DNA of 64,000 nt from Mimachlamys varia (taxonomy: Eukaryota; Mollusca; Bivalvia; Pectinida; Pectinidae): NCBI GenBank assembly GCA_947623455.1, contig OX392534.1, forward strand, positions 33,919,426-33,983,425, written 5' to 3'. The stretch's first letter is position 1; each line of letters begins with the position of its first letter. This document shows positions 37,780 to 48,800 of the stretch, one piece after another. The notes beneath the pieces were generated by a model. The model was given only the letters and a program-made list of their open reading frames with translations. It did not search any database and had not been told where the DNA came from. The position numbers and the translations under genes were made by a program.

Positions 37780-38457
37780 TGTTTTGTCTAGTGTCGAATC
37801 TTCGTAACCGGAAGTTCGCTAGTTTGCTTGTACGGAGGACTGTACGCGTCATAAAAAATTGGCGAAAAAACATCTTTCCTACTTTTCGATCCTTTGGTAC
37901 TTTTGACACCGGATTAATACATATTCAATCTTTCATTTTCAACAGAATAATACATATTTAATCTTTCATTTAGAACAGAATAATTTCTTTGGCAATTTTG
38001 CTTGATTAAAACCTGAAACTGCACTCTCCTAAATCGCTTTAAGAACAAAACGACAGACAAAATGCTTTATATTTTAACATCTTAGTTCAAAAGCGTATGT
38101 GTAACAAAACTAAGCGATGACACGGAAATACTTAAAGTTGCCGACAATGAAGTGTATAAAGTATTGAGCATTAAAAGAAAAAAGGCTAAGAAGTCACATT
38201 TTTAAAATATTCAATGCATTACGGTCAATATCTTAACAATATATAGAATTGTATCTGGGAGATCTGATTGATTACAACTTCTCAAAGTATCAGAAATGAA
38301 TGGACCGAATTGTTAGATAAAGGAAGTCCTAGTTCATTTTTTTTTATTTCCAAATGCATTACTAAAAATAAAATGATCATACTGCAAATTATGTTCACTG
38401 TTACAATACGAAAGTTTTATCAAATTTATCTGATTCCATTTTAGCAATGCTGGCATA

Positions 38458-38516
38458 CAATCAGGAACCGTCGGCACTTTCCGTCGTTTACGGAAAGTGC
38501 CGACGGTTCCCGATTG
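38458..38516. repeat. Long near-perfect hairpin
   Basis: Arms 38464-38484 and 38490-38510 are exact complements (GGAACCGTCGGCACTTTCCG core) around a 5-base loop, and the stem extends outward with one mismatch. A diverged relative lies at 45391-45455. Confidence 0.85.
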
Positions 38517-38659
38517 TGTTGGCATATGTATAGTCACGTAGGCATAAACGATGACGAATGTGTACATTTGACTTCTGGACGGGAATATTAAATGTGAAAA
38601 TTGAGACACATATTTAGCATCAAGGAAAGTTAAAATTCATTTTTGAATAATTTCATTAA

Positions 38660-38861
38660 AACGTAGATTCAGAAAAGTTAAAGTGGGCTCAGCGTGAAGC
38701 AGCAAGAATTATAACTGGTTTACCATCTTATGCGAAAAACGAATCTCTTATATTGAATCAGGACTTGAACTACTTTCGGATAGAAGGGCTAGAAGAAAAC
38801 TACAATTATTATACAAGATGAATTGTATATTGACTCCAAGCTATCTATTACCCCGATCAGT
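38660..38861 (+). mobile_element. LINE fragment, part 1 (C-terminal region of reverse transcriptase protein)
   Basis: It encodes REAARIITGLPSYAKNESL and a downstream RRARRKLQLLYKMN block, typical of the region after the reverse transcriptase in non-LTR elements. It is interrupted at 38861 by a TIR element and continues at 40569. Confidence 0.7.
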
Positions 38862-39119
38862 CAGGGGCGTAGCTGGGGGTATTTTGATGTGCAAGCCCCG
38901 CGGCGTTTACATTTGGGTGGGGGGGGGGGGTCTTCTTGGGGAAAATCACATTTGGACTTCAAATGGTGCCAGTGTTTTGGACTTGTTTGAATAATCATTG
39001 TCTAGCCTATCATTATACTCATTATACAAATCATTAATGCGGAAATGGAATACAGTATGTTTTACTTTCATGATGTATGGAAACAAAACCATTACCCATA
39101 CCTTTCTTAGGTCATTTAC

Positions 39120-39900
39120 TCGTCAGTAAGTAATAACAGAGACATACAAGAGATCCCAGAGGGATCTTGGCGGCCACCATTGATAATTTTTCATTAATTC
39201 TTAAAAAGTTGGATCTTTCCCCTTCTTTTTTTTCTTCCGTTTTTGTATTTAATCTTAATTATTTGAATATTTCTTGAAAATTAATAATAGATGTAAGAAG
39301 GTTTCTTGTCCAAATCCAAATTCCAAATATTTAGGAAAGGTCCATCTTGTATTTCTTTAAAAAATAACCATAATGTACTTCCATAGTTAACATAGAAGAT
39401 GGCCGTCAGGCGGCCATATTTTCCCCCTGGAGCAGTCTAAAAATTAGACCATGCACGACTAGGGACCAAACAGAACCTGTTCTCAAAACATGGCGATCAC
39501 AAACTATCACTGTCAAAATCCAAGATTGCCGTCTGAAACCAGATTGTTTTATGAATCACTTCCACAAACTGGACAACGCACAACTTGGGACCACGGGGAA
39601 CCTGCGTATGAAATTGAGAAGGATCCAAACAAAACTTTAAGAATTAGCAATCACAAACTATATCAATGCAAAATCCAAGATGGTTGCATGTCGGCCATAT
39701 TGTATTTTATATCAGTCTAAAATATACAGTGCACAACGAGGCACTAAGTGGAACCAACATATGGAATTTAAGTAAGATCCATGGAGTACTTCTCAAGAAA
39801 TAGCGATGACAAGATTTGTTTAAGGACGGACGGCGGACCGACCATGCACGGACGCAGGGCGATGTGAATAGCCCACCATCATCATGATGGTGGGTAAATA
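39120..39900 (+). mobile_element. Non-autonomous repeat with 3' hairpin, nested
   Basis: It starts near AGAGATCCCAGAGGGATCTT and ends with the hairpin CCCACCATCAT-c-ATGATGGTGGG at 39872-39894, preceded by a GGACGGACGG run. This is a Helitron-like or SINE-like layout seen widely in mollusc DNA. No coding capacity. Confidence 0.5.
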
Positions 39901-40025
39901 AAACCATCTTGATTTACATACGTCTCTGCTAGTACATGTACGTATATGTTAATATGCGATTAGTACAACTTAGGGTGTAAGAAATAATGCTTGTTTTCTT
40001 AAGCATAGTCCTGTACAATTCCAAC

Positions 40026-40145
40026 AGGCCTAGTTTCACGAACGTTCGTCAACGAAAGGTAATTCCTTTACTTAAAACTCTCCATAGAAAAGCATTAGAG
40101 AAGTAACGGGAAAATCTAAGTCGAATGAATTTTCATTAAAATTGT
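40026..40145. mobile_element. Partial foldback MITE related to 27317-27509
   Basis: It shares AGGCC-TAGTTTCACGAACGTTC and the CTCCATAGAAAAGCATTAGAG interior, diverged. Confidence 0.5.
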
Positions 40146-40277
40146 ATAATTGGTGACATTTTGTTTAAACTGCCCGAAAATTAAGTAAAAAATGCCCTTC
40201 TTTTATTACTCTTAGAATGATTAAAAGGCCATTTTTTATATTAAATCTCATAGCGATTTACTAAAACCTTATATGAC

Positions 40278-40358
40278 ATCATCGTCGGATACCCACGGTT
40301 GATCACAGTGATGAGTGAGTTAGCGAAGCGAGATCAACCGTGGGTATCCGACGATGAT
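40278..40358. repeat. Perfect 27-bp stem inverted repeat
   Basis: The left arm 40278-40304 and right arm 40332-40358 are exact complements around a 27-base loop. Each arm contains GTCGGATACCCACGGTT or its complement. Confidence 0.85.
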
Positions 40359-40568
40359 ATGACATGATTATACAGAAAAAGTCGGTCTACGTATTTATAG
40401 CTAACCAACTTCCTACAGCCTGGTCTGTTAATCTGACGATTCGACAAACAAAAAGTGTTACAATATCAGTCGAGTTTTAAAAATGAAATTTCTCGACTTC
40501 AATACACATACTTTGGAATATGATGTGCATGCACGGGCTTATGTGCTTACATGGCAGCTACGCCCCTG

Positions 40569-40820
40569 TCAGTAAGTGATAGCTTCTACATTAAGTAACT
40601 GGAACTCTTCAGATGATGTTATCAAATCCATACCTCTCCCATCTTTGAAACTAGCTCTTTCCCAAAATGTTCCCAAAACTCAACTCTTCTCCTATAGTTA
40701 TGGGGAAAGAAAATTAAATAGTATACATGCTAGGCTCTGACACCATAGTAGCTCTCTTAAGATGATCTCTTTCATATAAATCTAGTTCAAGACTCACAAT
40801 GTGTATATTGTTTGCATTTT
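40569..40820 (+). mobile_element. LINE fragment, part 2
   Basis: The frame resumes after the TIR element (V-S-D-S-F-Y-I-K, then SIP-LP-FETS and DDLFHINLVQDSQCVYC), in decayed form. It is interrupted again at 40820. Confidence 0.55.
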
Positions 40821-41820
40821 AGCTCACCTGTGACCAAAGGTCCGGTGAGCTTATGCCATGGCGCGGAGTCCGTCCGTCAATAATTTCTTCAAATCTAGTC
40901 AAAAAGTCTTGATTGGATTTTGACCAAATTTGATCAAAAAATCCTTGGGGGGAAAAGAACAGATTTTGCATAAGCGGTGACTCAGACCCTCAATTAAGGG
41001 GCCAGAGGGGCTGGGCCATATAGGGAAAATAGAGGTCGTTCCTCTAAATCGCTACTAGTCATAAAGATATCAATGGATTTTGATGAAATTTGGTCAGAAA
41101 CATACCTGGGGGGGGGGGGGACAGATTTTGCATAAATGGCGACTCTGACCCCTAAGGGGCCAGAGGGGTTTGGCCTAATAGGGGAAATCGGTAATTCCTT
41201 CAAATCGCTACTTGTCATAAAGTTATCAATGGATTTTGACCAAATATGGTCAGAAACATCCTTGGGGTAAGGGAAACAGATTTTGCATTTAAATGATGAC
41301 TCTGAGCCTCAAGGGGCCAGAGGGATGGGGCCCAATAGGAGAAATAGAGGTAATTCCTTTAAAATACTGCCATTTATAAAGTTATCAATGGATTTTGACC
41401 AAATATGGTCAGAAACATTCTTGGGGTAAGGGAAACATATTTTGCATAATTGGTGACTCTGACCCCAAAGGGGACAGAGATGCGGACCCAATAGGGGAAA
41501 AAGAGGTAATTCCTTTAAATCGCTACTCGTCATAAAGTTTCGATTTGGCTTTAACCGGATTTGGTCAGAAACATCCTTGGATAAGGGGAACAGATTTTGC
41601 ATAAAAGGTGATGCTGATCCCTAAGGGGCCAGAGGGGCGGGGCCCAATAGGTGAAATAGAGATAAAGCCTTTTAAATCACTACTTATCCTAAAGTAAAAA
41701 TGGATTTTGACCAAATTTTGACCAAAGTACTGAACGAATCTTTTTGGAAAATATTTAACTATGATTACCTAGATACCAATGTATTCAGGTGGGCGATACA
41801 GGCCCGTTGGGCCTCTTGTT
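40821..41820 (+). mobile_element. Pearl/Helitron-like element with ~157-bp core repeats
   Basis: It starts AGCTCACCTGTGACCAAAGG. Core units containing GATTTTGACCAAATATGGTC begin near 40917, 41077, 41233, 41392, 41550 and 41703, spacing 153-160 bp. The 3' end has the hairpin AGGCCC-gtt-GGGCCT followed by CTTGTT. The structure matches the pearl elements of bivalves, thought to be non-autonomous Helitrons. It sits inside the LINE. Confidence 0.75.
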
Positions 41821-42040
41821 ATGAAATACATACCATTTCCTTTTCTAGTGTCAATTTGATATATTCTTCCACCGCCCGTTCAGAAATGTTTAAAGCAATA
41901 AATCACTTGAATATATAAATATATATATATATACGAATTAATTTAAATTTGTTACTTTTTGGTGATGAAGACTTGGCTTTGGATGTAAATAATTATGTGT
42001 TTGAACATGTGCTGGCCTTCATCAAATCAGGGACGTTTAG
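41821..42040 (+). mobile_element. LINE fragment, part 3
   Basis: It resumes with Y-E-I-H-T-I-S-F and ends with LLLFGDEDLALDVNNYVFEH then VLAFIKS, typical of the very end of such LINE proteins. Confidence 0.6.
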
Positions 42041-42964
42041 TTTACGATCGACCCTGGTCAAATCCACCAACAGATTTTAAACTTGCAAATTATGTCTATC
42101 CAGGGGCGGATCCAGAATTTTTTCAGGGGGGTGTCACCATTTCAAATTTCAAGTTAATTTTGCGGCAAATGCAAAAACATCATGTTGTTTTAACAAATAA
42201 ATTTGTTCAAATACAATATCAGAGACATATATTACATTGTGTTATAAACGTCTCTGACAATGTGCAGTTAATTTTGGAATTAAAATCAAAAAGTTGCACC
42301 AGCGATGAACACTGCAAATAATATGTAATTAGATAAAATGCTTATTTACATACTTTTTAATGTGCTTATGTCCGTTTCCTGACGTGACTTTCTCACAATG
42401 ACTATTCTCATAACTATAGAAACGGGCAATAAATACCTCTACACGGAAGAAATGCATGATGAAACTCAAATTTTGATAGAATGTGATTTTGTTCTGAACC
42501 GATATTTTTTTATTCTTAATGAAACGGAAGCGAAATTTCAAACTGTTAATGCTTTACTGATACATACTAAAAATGAATTGATATTTTTTATGAGAGTAGA
42601 AAGTTTATAGAAAGAAGTCTATAAAGGATTTTGTTTTATGTATCAAAGAAAACATAAAAATCTATCAAATGTAATCGAATTACTCCAGGAATATTTTGAT
42701 AGTGTCTCATAAGCCAATTTGGCAAGATACTAATGGATGCTTTTTTATGTTTGAATAAACACTGTAACTGTATTTTATAATTATTATGTGTTGTACATGA
42801 ATATATTCTGTATTCAGCAATAGACACACATGCCTTTGTGCCATAAATACATTGCATATACATGGTATATTCTACAATGCAATACATTTCACAAATATAT
42901 ACAGCAAAACAGTGACATTATGAATTTCAATGCTAATTATCCGACATCAGGGCGGACGTAACTC

Positions 42965-43297
42965 TTAATTGAACAAATAATTATTTCTTATTTCATTCGC
43001 TTTATAAATGAAAGCAGCAATATTTCTTAGCATACACCTGTTTGTAGACGATATTAATTCAAGAAACTTTGGTTTATTTGGGTGATAATAGTACCTCTTC
43101 CTAAAGTATATATGTCTTATATTAGAATATAAAGTACACTCCATAAGGAAATGATACTCATCCTCTAAGACCCCACAACAGTTACATGTACGATTCTCGT
43201 ATGGAATAGGATTCGGTCTGTGCCAACGACCTGCCTCAACACTTAAACGTATGCGATACTTTAATAAGCTTATCTGTATCAGATAATTACTAAGCAC
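42965..43297 (-). mobile_element. LINE C-terminal fragment with Cys/His motif
   Basis: The frame encodes RIRLSVEAGRWHRPNPIPYE and NRTCNCCGVLEDEYHFLMEC. The R-x-C-x-x-C-x-x-x-x-E-D-E-x-H-F-L-x-x-C pattern is the zinc-knuckle-like end of many non-LTR retrotransposon proteins. It is 5' truncated. Confidence 0.75.
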
Positions 43298-43643
43298 TGA
43301 ATAATGTCAAATGCCCTTCCACAGGTAGAGACAGGCTTGTATACATTTCTGTACCTGTTGTCATTCTTGTAAACATTGTCACGGTTCACTGACCAAGTTA
43401 ATTGATGCTGGGGTGGAGATATCAATTAGTGTCGATTATATATAGTCAACACTTTTGGAGTTTGGCTTGGACAGAGTTAGAGATAGACTGAACAATTACC
43501 ACTGAAGAGATTGATTAGTCCAAGTAAAAATGTGTGCAAATGGATTCAGTGTGCACATGTACACTGAACAGTGCTGGGGGTGTCACAAGATCAATGTGGT
43601 CTTATATTTTACTACTAAATAAAATCCTGGTCAAGGGACAGGG

Positions 43644-45049
43644 CCCCCAGCAGGCATTGGACGTCATATTTACGTCAGATTTACGTCAAATTCTGACGTC
43701 AGTTTTTCGTCAAATAGTAGTCAAAAGTGAAAGTCACATTGACGTCATTTCTGACGTCAGATTTACGTCCATACTTGGACGTCAGATTTTGGTTAGAAAT
43801 TGACGTAATTTACGTCAGGTTTTGGTCATTTTTTTTCTTTATCAATATTTTATTGTATTTTCATTCTATCATTCTTCTCAAACTGCATTGGATTTTCTTT
43901 TTCCACATCTACTGCCTTGGCACATTAGTTTGAATTCGCTCTGAAAGTCAAATAAAACATCGTTACACATTTGCATAATATCTTAGATGTTTTTTATGTA
44001 TGTTTGTGTTTTCGGTGATTGTTTTCAACACGAAATTATGATTCACAAACAACATTTTATATACAGAAATTTACAAATAGTGTAGCCAATTAAAAACAAT
44101 ATAGCAAAAATTCTAGCTCAAAGTTTCTATGGTAAATACATAGAATAAGTGCAATTAAAATAATAAATATTCAACAGTTAAACAGACACATGGGATCAGA
44201 AAAACTTGAATGTAAGAATGTTAATTTGTAGTAGATAATTATTTTAACAAACATTCAGTGTAATAATAATGTAAACGTCACACATATGAATTCATCATAC
44301 TTACATATATATATTTAGTACAGACAACACACATTGTTACGTTTACTGGTTTTATTACTGCATTTGCTAATTTGTAAGTAAATATATTCTTACAGGAAAC
44401 TGAAGTAACATAATGACATATGAAAAAAGTATTATATATGCATGAATATAGAAATGTACTTACATTTTCTCTAAAATCTATGGTAGATACAGCAACACGT
44501 GTGTATATGTTGACCTCTGCAGCAGCACTAGCTGATACTGGTCAAACAAAGGAATCCCTAGTTTGAGCGGGAAACTGACCATATCAGTCTTATCAGTGAG
44601 GTCGTGTACGTGCATGGTATCTACAGTTTAGTGGGGCTGCATGTGTGTGTTTTTATTACAAATACAAATTTAAATAATCTTTACTTGTTGAGAATAAGTA
44701 AATAAATAATATCAATTCTATAATTATAATACATACAACAGAGAATATTACCACAAGAAAATAAAGATTTCAAATATACCTTTGTTTTGAACGTTTATGT
44801 AGAAATTAGAATTTACACATTTACGTCTCTGCTTTATAGAATTAGTTTAGAATATCTTAGTCAAACGAACCTTTTCTAGGTTTTTGTCGGAACTTTGGTT
44901 AAAATTGACGTAGATTTGACGTCAAAACCTGACATCAATATGACGTCAGTATATTTACGTTTTATTTACGTCAAATACTGGTCAGTGACGTCCTGACCTG
45001 AATCTGACGTAAATCTGACGTCAATCCGACGTCCAATGCCTGCTGGGGG
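43644..45049. mobile_element. 1.4-kb TIR element with ACGTC-rich ends
   Basis: It has 22-bp perfect terminal inverted repeats starting CCCCCAGCAGGCATTGGACG. The first ~190 bp and last ~170 bp carry about nine ACGT(C) motifs each, many as TGACGTCA-like sites. The centre is AT-rich and non-coding. It is nested in the 42101-45092 element. Confidence 0.75.
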
Positions 45050-45390
45050 GGTGTCACGTGCGCCCAGTGACACCCCCCTGGATCCGCCACTGAGTCTTAA
45101 AATATCCTGTTTAAGTTCCTTTCACCTAATCTAACAAAATGACATATAAACTGAAAATTCCCTACAAATCCATTGGACTAAAACCCACGTAATATTTTAG
45201 CATATATTAGCAAGGACTTGTGTAGGTAATCTATCCCATTAATACAGTAAGGCAAAACTTTTTATCATTTTATATCTGTTGTAAACATAAATAATCAAAT
45301 ATGTATCTGGGAGAAATGCTAGCTAACTCTCTATTAGTATACATCAGGGACGGACTAGATCACATCTATAAATTTTTGAGAGGTTGTCAA

Positions 45391-45455
45391 ATCGGGAACC
45401 GTCAGCACTTTTCGTAATTCTCGTTCACGGAAAGTGCCGACGGGCCCCTATTGAG
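45391..45455. repeat. Degenerate relative of the 38458 hairpin
   Basis: It shares CGGGAACCGTC-GCACTTT and ACGGAAAGTGCCGACGG with a longer, imperfect loop. It lies about 340 bp upstream of the ABTB1 start codon. Confidence 0.6.
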
Positions 45456-45798
45456 TGGTTGATATTCGTCTACATTTGACTAAGGCAAGTCTAGTCGTGC
45501 TGCATTATGGGAGTTACGAAAAACTTTGTTTTTATCTCACAAAAGCTCTATAAAAATATCAACAGGCATGATTTTGGTCTATTTGTATGTTTCCCTTGTT
45601 TAAAAACAGCATTTTAATGTTTTCCAATGCAAATACAATATATTCAATTTTTAAATTTGTTAGGTTCTAAGCGACATAACAGAAATTCAACATCCGTCAA
45701 GAAATAAACAGAGGAAAAGTCTTGCGCAATATATTCAAGAAGCTAACTGTTTTGTTGTCAAATCGAAAAGGAAGAATATTTTGGGGTACAATGCAAAT

Positions 45799-45854
45799 AT
45801 GGATATCAAGGAGCTATTCTATGCATGTAGAACAGGAGATGTCTCGAAAGTGCA
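45799..45854 (+). CDS. ABTB1: ABTB1 exon 1
   Basis: Starts ATG GAT ATC and encodes MDIKELFYACRTGDVSKV plus two bases. The donor is CA|GTAAGT, phase 2. The human protein starts MDTSDLF, so this ATG is the natural start. Another ATG eight bases upstream is in a different frame. Confidence 0.92.
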
Positions 45855-48800
45855 GTAAGTACAAAATGCAATGATGCAGCAATATTCATGCAAGTTCTGC
45901 ACAACAAATCAGTCGGATTCAGGCCTCGGCCTATATAGATGATTGCAATTAGAACTAAACTGTCTACTGCATAGCTACATGACAAAGTCTTGTCACTGCT
46001 TTGTTATAACGCTACGATAATATAAGCACTTTGAAAGAAGGTGTGTAGGCTATTAATTAAATTCATAGGATAACGGGACCAAATGACCACAGTAAGCTTA
46101 TATATGAACAGCCTGATGATCAAGTTTTGTGTGTGCAGCAAAGCGTGGCAGGTCATAACAACACACAGTGTTGTAATATTGTTATAGCACGTAAAAATCT
46201 TCCTATCACCTGATCACACATTTGTTCGTTACAAATGTCTGAAATATAGACACAACCAATCAAAATAATGTTTCCAATCTGTTAAGTATAAGTATATTGA
46301 AACAGTTCAGTTTTTCTCTGTATGTTTGCAGACTAGAAAAAAATATGTATGACATTGCATTTTTTCCTAACAAAACTTTAACCTATTTACTTGAAATTAT
46401 TTTTTGTCACGTGCACTACGGAACAGGGACCGTACGTAATATATATATGCCCCTGTTAGGAAAGTTATGTCACTTCAAAATTGATGACATCGTATGTGCA
46501 AAAATAAAATTGTAAAATATATCACCATTTATAGATAAGTTTATCTGCCTGAAGAGTTTATATTTTTGATAACCTGACCAATTGGCTCTGGGTCCTAATA
46601 TAATATCAAGTCAAGATAGCATGCTGGGATGTCTCCGAACTTTGCTTAGATGAATGACCTTGACCTACTTTCAAGGTCGCAGGGGCCAAAATACTTAAAA
46701 TTATCAAACTACAAAGGCCCAGGTTACTGAAATTTAGCATGTACAGATGCTAAATGAGATTAATTTAAGGGTTCACAAGTTTATTCAAACTATGAACCTT
46801 AATTGGCCCACTATGAATTAAGGTTTCATTGGTCAAATGTGTAAGAAAAAAATATAGAGAGTACCTAACTTAACCAAACCATAATCCAAACTCAAAATCG
46901 ATTAAACTATAGGCAAAATATAAACAAATGAAAGATTTACATGGAGACCCTTGTAAAAGTACAAGAGAAGAAGACTAGGTGTTCCGGAAGAGTAATTGGG
47001 GGTCTTATCTGCTTCATCGACGACACCTGCCATGTCGATCTTGGTCACATCAAAGTCAACATCAAGTCCTTAAATGAGAATCGAGTCATCATTGTTAATC
47101 TTTTATTTAACACTATTATTCAAGTATATTCCTTTTTATAATTTAAAAAATCAGGCTTTTTACTGTTCAGATGCAGATATATTTGACCATGTTTTGTGCT
47201 TTGTTTGATAGATATTTGTTTGAGCAGAATGAAGTGGAATTGAATATTACTGACAAGTGGGACAGTTCTCCACTGTAAGTACATCAACCTGGTATATACT
47301 GACCACATGATTCACCAGCACGAAATTAAGCCAAACTTAATATTGGTCCATACATTGTACATGTTTAGCCATTGATTAAGGGGAACAACTCAAGCACTTA
47401 AATTTTTACAACTTTTAAGGAGGCTCGACCCTTTCACAACTAACCGCTAGATTTCCTTAAAACTTTCATATGTTGATAATGCTACCAGGTAGAGATGATT
47501 TTGTGAAAATCTAAGCATTCCAATGACTTGTTTCATTTTTGGTAAAAAACATTTTTTTCTTGTGAATGCTCTTGAAAATCACAAACAAACAATAAAATAA
47601 AAAAAAGAAATCAATAGCTACCTCAAAAATATTTCATTTATGGAAAAATGGACAAAACGATTTTTACAAAGTTTGTTATTTTTATATCTAGCAGACAAAT
47701 TTCAGTATTCACTGTCAATTATTAAAATAACATATCGTTAAATAGAGAATAATACATACCATTTTCCATATCGGACCCAATATTGGCCCCTCGACCCTAA
47801 TATTGGCCCAAGGGTCGAAGGCCCGAGGGCCAATATTTGGGTCGAGGGGCAAATATTGGATCCGATATGGGAAATAGTATGTTTTATTCAATTTATTGTA
47901 TACTAAGTAATAAATCACAGAAAAAAATTATTTCAAAAGAATAAATAATTCTATAAATGTTTTAATGTATTGAATGAACTTCATTTTTCATTAAATGCAA
48001 CAAATTTGACAATAAACGCTTATTTATTTTAAATTATTTAAGTGTTTAAAGTCTATATAAGTTTTACATTAAATGTAATGTACATTTTTGTCATATTAAC
48101 AATAACTTTTAACACTAACGTCCTTTACAAAATGTTTTTTTCTATCGTGTGATTGTCACCGATCATCCAGAAGAATAGACTAAATTATCATTAAAATATA
48201 GTTCTACTGTGGAGCGAGAATTTTCTATTCCCTCTGCTATCATTCTTTCTTTCTGTTAGGTATTATAAATCTACCAATCTTGCTGCTAAGGAATTCAAAA
48301 CTTTGTCTCCCATATCTGGATCTATTCGTCTTCTTGACGACATGTTTTTGTTCTCGTTTTGCTTGTAACACATCAGCTTGGTAAAACTCGAGAGACCCGA
48401 ATGTTTTGATGCGACGTAAAATCTAGAGGTGTTCCGCGAAGAGGGCCAATACGGGTTTTGGGGTGCATTACTGAATCATTAATGCATGGGTGACGATTAC
48501 GGGTTGGTAGTTTTGGCACCATAATGCATATGCAAAAAACCTGTATTTATTACTAAGTATACAATAAATAAAACTCATGCAAAATATTGAATCAAAATAT
48601 CACAGGAAAGCTTTTCATGCTACTTATTGAAAACTGTAATTGTAAAACTGTGTCCAGGGTAGGTTGTCTCCCTTTATGCTATAAGGAAGTTTTTGTAGTG
48701 GGTAGTATTCTTACATAACATATATATACCGTTACTGTGAATGTGTACACACCTAAAATATTTAAGAACATAACAGCTACCGTTTTGTGTTATATTTTCA

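Larger units (their letters stand above)
38862..40568. mobile_element. TIR element inserted in LINE, 1.7 kb
   Basis: The ends are CAGGGGCGTAGCT and its inverted form AGCTACGCCCCTG. TCAGT is duplicated exactly on both sides (38857-38861 and 40569-40573). No transposase is seen; inside lie other repeats (39120-39900, 40026-40145 and the 40278 hairpin). The TIR resembles hAT-type ends, but a 5-bp duplication does not fit hAT (8 bp), so the superfamily is open. Confidence 0.7.
42101..45092. mobile_element. 3-kb TIR element (hAT-like ends) carrying nested elements
   Basis: It begins CAGGGGCGGATCCAG and soon GGGGGGTGTCAC, and ends GTGACACCCCCCTGGATCCG-CCACTG, the inverted form. The flanks (GTCTATC and AGTCTTAA) are only loosely alike, so the target duplication is not proven. 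No transposase was found. Confidence 0.65.

Noticed and set aside
40994..41602. Minus-strand frames rich in Pro/Leu/Ser repeats
   Set aside because: They are translations of the ~157-bp core repeats of the pearl-like element.
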